From the NCBI GenBank assembly GCA_947303585.1, contig CAMYYT010000012.1:1-36111 (forward strand): a DNA stretch of 36,111 nucleotides. The letters are read 5' to 3'. Shown here one piece after another: positions 31,646 through 36,111 of the stretch. The notes below the pieces were generated by a model that saw only the letters and a list, made by a program, of their open reading frames with translations, ran no database searches and was not told where the DNA came from. The translations under genes and the position numbers were made by a program. This stretch comes from an uncultured Pseudomonadota bacterium (GTDB lineage: Bacteria > Pseudomonadota > Alphaproteobacteria > Rs-D84). Numbering within the stretch: position 1 is the first letter of the stretch; every line of letters starts with the position of its first letter.

Positions 31646-32977
31646 TTAGCGTCTATGTAAAACACTTGTGTTTAATCTTCCCCGTGTAATAAAATCAGGA
31701 AAAGAGACGATATTTCCATTAGCATATTTAAGGTTTATCGGAGCCAAGAAACACGGCACCGTTTCACCAGACGCCCAAGTTGTCCCTTCGCCATTTGTAG
31801 TATACCCAGCCGCACATGTTGAACACGATGCCTGCCTTGTTCCAGAAAACGAACCTTTTGGACACACTGGCGCATTACTGCACGATAAATTTTCCGTATC
31901 ACAATAATGTCCAGCCAGACAAGTTTGACATTGATTATTATTTAAACAATACCTTGATGGACATGCAGAACAAGCCTCTGCCCCAACACCATCGTTCATA
32001 TTAAAAGTCCCGCTTCCACACATTTCGCACCAATCAGTATCTGGTGCAGTTGGTTGCGGCGTCTTGATATAACTGACAGTAGTTGCATGAACGACTGGAT
32101 TATCAGATAAAACCCACGCAGCATTTTCTGTTTCACTGGTTACATGCCATTGAACAACAGAATTATTTTTACACTTGCTGCCATTACCGCCAAATTTTAA
32201 TTGCAAACCACACGCAGTTCTTCCTGTATTGCCATCTATATGAACAAGTTTATACAAATCCGTATTAACAGTATTAGTATAAAAATTATGCATTGTCCCA
32301 GAACAACTTCTGCAAACATTATGACTGTCCAGCCATTCGTTTATTCCTTGACAATCTGTGCAACCATTTCCATTAGGATTCATATACGGCGTATCCCCAG
32401 AACAGCTTACACAAACACCATCTACAACTGTTTGCCCCACCCCATCACACGCGACACAACCATTATGGTTTTCATTTGCATAAGGGGTCGAACCAGTACA
32501 CCGCATACAAACATCTTCTGTTGTAGCATAATAAGGACCACTATTACAGGCGCTACACCCTGTATGATTTTCATTCGCGTAATAAGCATCATCTGGACAT
32601 TGGGTGCATTGCCCATTATTCATATAAAAATGCCCTTCACATTCAGGAACACAATCGGTATGTCCAGGGTTAGCCCCCCGTCCACTTGGGCAAGAAAAAC
32701 ATTGTGATTGACCGATAGTCTGGGCAACTTTTCCATGTGGGCAAGGTCTTTTTTCACACGGATTTCCCGGACAATAATAGCCCTCAGGACACGATTGGAA
32801 ACCATTACCTTCGGCATAAGTTCCAGGCGTGCACCCATCGGGCAAATCTGGAATAACAACACCGCCACCACCCGGGACTGTTCCACCACCCCCTATTTCA
32901 GCGGCACACGCCACATTATGAAAAGCACACAATGTGAAAATCATACACAGCGAAAAAAAGAATTTTTTATAAAACAT
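31646..32977 (-). CDS. TNFR/GCC2-like Cys-rich secreted protein (function unknown)
   Basis: A 443-residue exported protein. Signal peptide 1-25 (ending ACA/A), a Gly/Pro linker (28-43), then Cys-rich repeats. Residues 63-112 match the GCC2/GCC3 or ephrin-receptor-like pattern (CPEGYYCPG, then CPHGKVAQTIGQSQC, then CPSGRGANPGH). Three repeats of about 33 residues follow, each with [YP]Y-x-N-x-N-x2-GC-x2-C (C141, C174 and C206 are equivalent). A Cys-poor insert (about 235-315) precedes more CxxC pairs and another CPKGSFSGTRQASC block. Such domains are common in eukaryotic surface proteins and rare in bacteria. GGGAAG lies upstream of the ATG; an earlier frame is not used. It has its own promoter, and sits between rpsK and rpoA. 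A role in adhesion or the cell surface is plausible but not shown. Confidence 0.8.
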   Translation of the reverse strand: MFYKKFFFSLCMIFTLCAFHNVACAAEIGGGGTVPGGGGVVIPDLPDGCTPGTYAEGNGFQSCPEGYYCPGNPCEKRPCPHGKVAQTIGQSQCFSCPSGRGANPGHTDCVPECEGHFYMNNGQCTQCPDDAYYANENHTGCSACNSGPYYATTEDVCMRCTGSTPYANENHNGCVACDGVGQTVVDGVCVSCSGDTPYMNPNGNGCTDCQGINEWLDSHNVCRSCSGTMHNFYTNTVNTDLYKLVHIDGNTGRTACGLQLKFGGNGSKCKNNSVVQWHVTSETENAAWVLSDNPVVHATTVSYIKTPQPTAPDTDWCEMCGSGTFNMNDGVGAEACSACPSRYCLNNNQCQTCLAGHYCDTENLSCSNAPVCPKGSFSGTRQASCSTCAAGYTTNGEGTTWASGETVPCFLAPINLKYANGNIVSFPDFITRGRLNTSVLHRR

Positions 32978-32994
32978 ATCTTCCCATCGCAAAG

Positions 32995-33023
32995 ATTGTA
33001 CCACAAAACATATTTTAAATCAA
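32995..33023 (-). promoter_or_regulatory. promoter of the TNFR/GCC2-like gene
   Basis: TTGATT (33023-33018), 17-bp spacer, TACAAT (33000-32995) with an extended TGG before it. Both elements are good. The predicted leader is about 12 nt, just enough for GGGAAG. Confidence 0.75.
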
Positions 33024-33044
33024 ATTATCCTTATATAAAAAAAC

Positions 33045-33065
33045 AGGTCACCCAGACGGTGACCT
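33045..33065 (-). terminator. terminator of rpsM-rpsK
   Basis: Stem AGGTCACC / GGTGACCT, 5-nt loop, followed on the minus strand by GTTTTTTTAT. It ends the ribosomal transcript before the secreted-protein gene. Confidence 0.9.
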
Positions 33066-33087
33066 TTTAATTAACCAAAATTGGTAA

Positions 33088-33471
33088 TTAAACACGACGG
33101 ACTTTCTTTGGACGGCACCCGTTGTGTGGAATACGTGTCGTGTCTGTAATAGATTGAACTACCAATCCTGCATTTGCCAAACCACGAACAGCAGATTCAC
33201 GACCTTGACCAATACCGCGCATCAAAACATCAACTGTTTTCATACCCATTTCAGCAACTTTTTTACCAACTGCATCTGCAACAACTGTTGCCGCGTATGG
33301 TGTTGATTTTTTTGCACCTTTGAAATTATTAGCCCCAGCGGTTGCCCATGTCAAAACAGCACCGCTTTGGTCTGTGATTGTTATACGTGTATTATTATTT
33401 GTCGCGACCACATGAGCAATACCATGTGATACTTTCTTTACAACTTTCTTTTTTGATTTTGTAACTGCCAT
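33088..33471 (-). CDS. rpsK: 30S ribosomal protein S11
   Basis: A 127-residue S11. Typical blocks: GIAHVVATNNNTRITITDQ, TWATAGANNFKGAKKSTPYAA, VDVLMRGIGQGRESAVRGL and the C-terminal DTTRIPHNGCRPKKVRRV. A short Lys-rich N-terminus (AVTKSKKKVVKKV) is a usual variant. AAGGAAAA lies upstream of the ATG. It is 62 bp downstream of rpsM; rpsD, often next, is missing here. Confidence 0.98.
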   Translation of the reverse strand: MAVTKSKKKVVKKVSHGIAHVVATNNNTRITITDQSGAVLTWATAGANNFKGAKKSTPYAATVVADAVGKKVAEMGMKTVDVLMRGIGQGRESAVRGLANAGLVVQSITDTTRIPHNGCRPKKVRRV

Positions 33472-33533
33472 TTGTGTTTTCCTTGTTTAGATGTCTTCAA
33501 TTAACTATCGTGTTAATCTCTACCCAATTAATT

Positions 33534-33911
33534 TTATTTACCCTTGGTTGCGGATCCAGCAACAACTACGCGTTTACCCTTACGAGTTCTTGCGTTAGTT
33601 TGAGTGCGTTGACCACGAACTGGTAAACGGTTACGATGACGAATGCCGCGATATGTTTTCAAATCTTGCAAACGTTTAATATTCATTGCAACTTCGCGAC
33701 GAACATCACCTTCTACTTTGAAGTTTTGTTCAATATAATTTGAAATTTTGATAACATCCTCGTCAGTCAAATCTTTTGCGCGCAGACCGTCTTTCAATTT
33801 CAATGCAGAACAAATCTGTGCAGATTTGGCAGGCCCGATACCATGAATGTATCTTAACGCAATTTCAATGCGCTTTTCGCTTGGGATGTTAACACCTGCT
33901 ATACGTGCCAT
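33534..33911 (-). CDS. rpsM: 30S ribosomal protein S13
   Basis: A 125-residue S13. [26 protein letters not shown], then [43 protein letters not shown] in pieces are unmistakable. AAAGGAAAA lies 9 nt before the ATG. It has its own promoter in the 176-bp gap after secY; adk, which commonly sits between secY and rpsM, is absent. Confidence 0.98.
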   Translation of the reverse strand: MARIAGVNIPSEKRIEIALRYIHGIGPAKSAQICSALKLKDGLRAKDLTDEDVIKISNYIEQNFKVEGDVRREVAMNIKRLQDLKTYRGIRHRNRLPVRGQRTQTNARTRKGKRVVVAGSATKGK

Positions 33912-33932
33912 CTTTTATTTTCCTTTGTTTTT

Positions 33933-33989
33933 ATTCCCAACAAGGGAATTATTTTTCCACTTGTCCCCCGAAGCCTTGGCAAAGGGGGA
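33933..33989 (-). other. rpsM leader hairpins
   Basis: Two inverted repeats in the leader: ATTCCC/GGGAAT (33933-33949), directly before the ribosome binding site, and TCCCCC/GGGGGA (33964-33989). In E. coli S4 represses this operon through a structured rpsM leader; whether this leader serves the same purpose is unknown, and rpsD is not in the window. Confidence 0.5.
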
Positions 33990-34049
33990 TTCAACCTTGC
34001 ATTCAAAATCCACACGTTTTTCGAATGCACCTGATTTTTACTGCGACCA

Positions 34050-34078
34050 ATTTTATAATGCATCACAGCAAAAATCAA
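34050..34078 (-). promoter_or_regulatory. promoter of rpsM-rpsK
   Basis: TTGATT (34078-34073), 17-bp spacer, TAAAAT (34055-34050), context ATTATAAAAT as in the rpoA promoter. It begins 10 bp after the secY stop codon. The leader is about 130 nt. Confidence 0.7.
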
Positions 34079-34087
34079 ATCTTTATT

Positions 34088-35404
34088 CTAGCCGCGAAAA
34101 CGACCTTTCTTTTGCCCGTTGTTCACGACACCTGTATATTTCTTTTCAACCAAATAAGATTTTATTTGATTCATAGTATCCAATACCACACCAGCAACGA
34201 TTAAGACGCTGGTTCCACCAATCATCAAAGGCATTCCACCACGAGTATTCAAAATAATAGGCAACACACAAACAACTATCAAATAAACAACACCTATCGC
34301 CGTTGTTCTGGATACAACACCATCCAAATAGTGCATAGTTTGTTCTCCTGGACGAACACCTGGAATATATCCACCCATATTTTTCAAATTGTTGCTGGTT
34401 TCTTCGCTGTTGAAAACAACTGCTGTTTGGAAATACGCAAAGAACGCAATCAAAACAGTATAAAGCGCCATATAAGACCATGTCCCATAAGTGAAAAAGC
34501 CCAAAATGTTTTGAACTGTCAAATTTTCACTTTGCACAAAACGTTGTATAAACGCTGGCAACATCATAATAGACGAAGCAAACACCGGTCCCATAACCCC
34601 AGACATATTTACCTTAATCGGCAAATAAGAAACATTTGTATTCATAACGCCATTAGCCATCGCTTGACGAGGATACAAAATCTGAATACGACGTTGCGCT
34701 TGTTCCATAAATGCAATCAAAGCAACTATGCCAACAACAAAGCCCACTACCAAAGCAATCATCGCAGGAGACATTTGTCCAACGCCCGCCAACGAAAACA
34801 GCTTTGCAATTCCGCCTGGAACTTCTGCGATAATACCTGCAAAAATCAAAAGCGATGCACCCTGACCAATACCACGCGCTGTGATTTGTTCAGCCAACCA
34901 CATAACAAACACTGTTCCACCAACCAAAGCAACTATGGCAGATAATTCAAACGAAAAACCTGGATTTGCAACAGCAGATATTCCGTTTACTGGCGCCATA
35001 GATTCCAAACTGCGCACGATTGCCCAACCCTGAACCACAGCCAACAATACCGCCAAATAACGCGTATATTGGTTGATTTTGATACGACCAGATTCACCTT
35101 CTTTTCTTAAATCAGTCAAAGATTTACTGGTAGCTGTCAACAATTGAATCACGATAGAAGCCGAGATATATGGGAAAATATTTAACGCCAATACCGACAT
35201 ACGAGATAGCGACCCACCTGAAAACATATCGAACATTCCCATCATACCATTGTCGCCATTAAACAAATGCAAAACAGCACTGGCATTAACACCTGGTAAT
35301 GGAATGAAAGAACCAATACGATACACAATCAACGCACCCAAAGTAAACATGATGCGCTTTTGTAAATCAGTAAGGTTTCCAAAAATATTTTTCAAGAATC
35401 TCAT
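34088..35404 (-). CDS. secY: preprotein translocase subunit SecY
   Basis: A 438-residue, ten-segment channel protein of the Sec translocon, which must export all the signal-peptide proteins in this window. Conserved segments: IPLPGVNAS in the first loop, the GGSLSRMSVLALNIFPYISASIVIQLL stretch (in parts), the loop with QITARGIGQGASLLIF, and the PGVRPGEQT motif near 345. Full length. It starts 66 bp after rplO, with a weak AAAAGATAG ribosome binding site preceded by two alternative hairpins. Confidence 0.97.
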   Translation of the reverse strand: MRFLKNIFGNLTDLQKRIMFTLGALIVYRIGSFIPLPGVNASAVLHLFNGDNGMMGMFDMFSGGSLSRMSVLALNIFPYISASIVIQLLTATSKSLTDLRKEGESGRIKINQYTRYLAVLLAVVQGWAIVRSLESMAPVNGISAVANPGFSFELSAIVALVGGTVFVMWLAEQITARGIGQGASLLIFAGIIAEVPGGIAKLFSLAGVGQMSPAMIALVVGFVVGIVALIAFMEQAQRRIQILYPRQAMANGVMNTNVSYLPIKVNMSGVMGPVFASSIMMLPAFIQRFVQSENLTVQNILGFFTYGTWSYMALYTVLIAFFAYFQTAVVFNSEETSNNLKNMGGYIPGVRPGEQTMHYLDGVVSRTTAIGVVYLIVVCVLPIILNTRGGMPLMIGGTSVLIVAGVVLDTMNQIKSYLVEKKYTGVVNNGQKKGRFRG

Positions 35405-35420
35405 GATATCTATCTTTTGT

Positions 35421-35460
35421 GATTAAAACGCACCTGCCCCTTTTAATCAAGACAGGTGTG
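35421..35460 (-). promoter_or_regulatory. possible RNA switch upstream of secY: two mutually exclusive hairpins
   Basis: Arms in mRNA order are CACACCTG (35460-35453), GATTAAAA (35448-35441), CAGGTGCG (35436-35429) and TTTTAATC (35428-35421). The first pairs with the third (8 bp including a G-T wobble) and the second with the fourth (8 bp). The arms interleave, so only one stem can form fully. The second stem's 3' arm lies directly upstream of the secY ribosome binding region. Confidence 0.5.
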
Positions 35461-35470
35461 TTTATATTAA

Positions 35471-35929
35471 TTATTTAGATTGGATTTTTCCACCAGCCTT
35501 TACAATCGCTTCTTCAGCCGATTTAGACCATTTATCAGCAACGATATTCACCGCTGTTTTAATTGTGCCTTTGCCCAAAACTTTCAAACCATCCAATCTG
35601 CGATTCAAAATCTTTGCGTTCAACAAAGTATCGATATTGATTTCTTTTTTCGCATCAATCTTACCAGATGCAATGAATTTTTCAATATCACCCAAATTGA
35701 TAGTTGCATATTCTTTGTGGAAAGGATTGTTAAATCCAAATTTTGGAAAACGACGCAAAATTGGCATTTGTCCACCTTGGAAAGTAGCCTGTTTACGAGA
35801 ACCAGAACGAGCCTTTTGCCCCTTGTTTCCACGACCAGATGTTTTACCATATCCAGACGCCATACCACGACCAACGCGTTTAACATCTTTGCGTGCGCCG
35901 AAATTATCCATCAATGCATTTAATTTCAT
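35471..35929 (-). CDS. rplO: 50S ribosomal protein L15
   Basis: A 152-residue L15. The N-terminal Gly/Arg-rich arm (RVGRGMASGYGKTSGRGNKGQ) and GGQMPILRRFPKFGF are characteristic. AAAGGAAAA lies upstream of the ATG. It follows rpsE directly; rpmD, usually between them, is absent. Confidence 0.98.
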   Translation of the reverse strand: MKLNALMDNFGARKDVKRVGRGMASGYGKTSGRGNKGQKARSGSRKQATFQGGQMPILRRFPKFGFNNPFHKEYATINLGDIEKFIASGKIDAKKEINIDTLLNAKILNRRLDGLKVLGKGTIKTAVNIVADKWSKSAEEAIVKAGGKIQSK

Positions 35930-35952
35930 TTCTTTTTTCCTTTTTGTCCTAT

Positions 35953-35997
35953 GACTATATCATTATAGTCCTTTTCGCACATAATTCAAGATTATGT
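35953..35997 (-). other. two small hairpins in the rpsE-rplO spacer
   Basis: GACTAT/ATAGTC (35953-35970) and ACATAAT/ATTATGT (35979-35997) lie in the 84-bp spacer where rpmD would be expected. No reading frame of L30 size fits. They may be remnants or RNA-processing sites; no function is assigned. Confidence 0.4.
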
Positions 35998-36013
35998 ACT
36001 CGGTTAATTTTGC

Positions 36014-36111
36014 TTATTTTGCTTCTGCTGGTGTTTCTAATTTTTTACCATCTCTGCCAGCAATGATTTCTGCAACTGTTTTGCCACGACGTGCAGCAAC
36101 AGTTTTTGGAG
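36014..36111 (-). CDS. rpsE: 30S ribosomal protein S5, C-terminal end (partial)
   Basis: The last 32 codons of a gene that enters from the right edge of the window. It reads PKTVAARRGKTVAEIIAGR and then DGKKLETPAEAK before TAA. The xVAAxRGKxVxEI pattern is the C-terminus of S5. Its position upstream of rplO in the spc operon agrees. Confidence 0.9.
   Translation of the reverse strand, partial: PKTVAARRGKTVAEIIAGRDGKKLETPAEAK

Noticed and set aside
35421..35460. H-type pseudoknot before secY
   Set aside because: The third and fourth arms have no spacer, which cannot span an 8-bp stem; alternative hairpins are more plausible.
1..36111. Prophage, integron, IS or CRISPR
   Set aside because: No transposase, integrase, phage structural gene, terminal inverted repeats or regularly spaced repeats were found.

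Overview
The window is a dense, A+T-rich bacterial chromosome segment, most likely from an uncultured alphaproteobacterium. The best clue is a CcrM-type GANTC DNA methyltransferase, a hallmark of that class, next to NrdR. There are 29 protein genes (one partial) and no tRNA, rRNA, insertion sequence, phage gene or CRISPR array that I can see. The largest gap between genes is 244 bp. A host-associated lifestyle is only an inference, drawn from low GC and eukaryote-like Cys-rich secreted proteins.

Layout, left to right. (1) 57-2553: a cell-envelope group with an EnvC-like amidase activator, an outer-membrane beta-barrel and a YgiW/YdeI-type OB-fold protein. (2) 2716-10129: three giant Cys-rich secreted proteins around infA. 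(3) 10159-17924: a housekeeping block with clpX, clpP, pgk preceded by two tiny tandem paralogues, rnhB, a soluble lytic transglycosylase, nrdR and ccrM. (4) 17992-29601: four more giant secreted proteins and one membrane protein of unknown function. (5) 29705-36111: the distal spc/alpha ribosomal operons (rpsE, rplO, secY, rpsM, rpsK, rpoA, rplQ). A TNFR/GCC2-like Cys-rich secreted protein sits between rpsK and rpoA, and neither rpmD nor adk is at its usual place.

The candidate new system is the family of giant secreted proteins (six clear members plus one divergent, about 700-940 residues each). Every member has a Sec signal peptide. The six clear members have an N-terminal box C-x6-C-M-D-x2-C-x9-C-x-C-S. 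Most then carry repeated Cys modules with heptad-like spacing; the fullest form is C-x6-C-x6-C-x6-C, found twice in three members. These alternate with long helices, an acidic linker, an E-x-D-x3-Q-[YF]-C-x2-G-R signature, a C-terminal C-x2-C-x5-C knuckle and, in four members, a final C-x-[ED]-I motif. I read this as disulfide-stapled helical hairpins in an extended envelope or surface protein. No function can be assigned from sequence.

Expression signals are unusually legible. Many genes have sigma70-like promoters with 16-18 bp spacing or an extended -10 (TGnTATAAT). Several (57, 2134, 16651, 20434) have the -10 box only 6-9 nt before the ATG and no Shine-Dalgarno sequence, which predicts leaderless mRNAs. 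The giant secreted proteins mostly have good Shine-Dalgarno sites. Hairpin-plus-T-run terminators close most units, and the rplO-secY gap holds two mutually exclusive hairpins.
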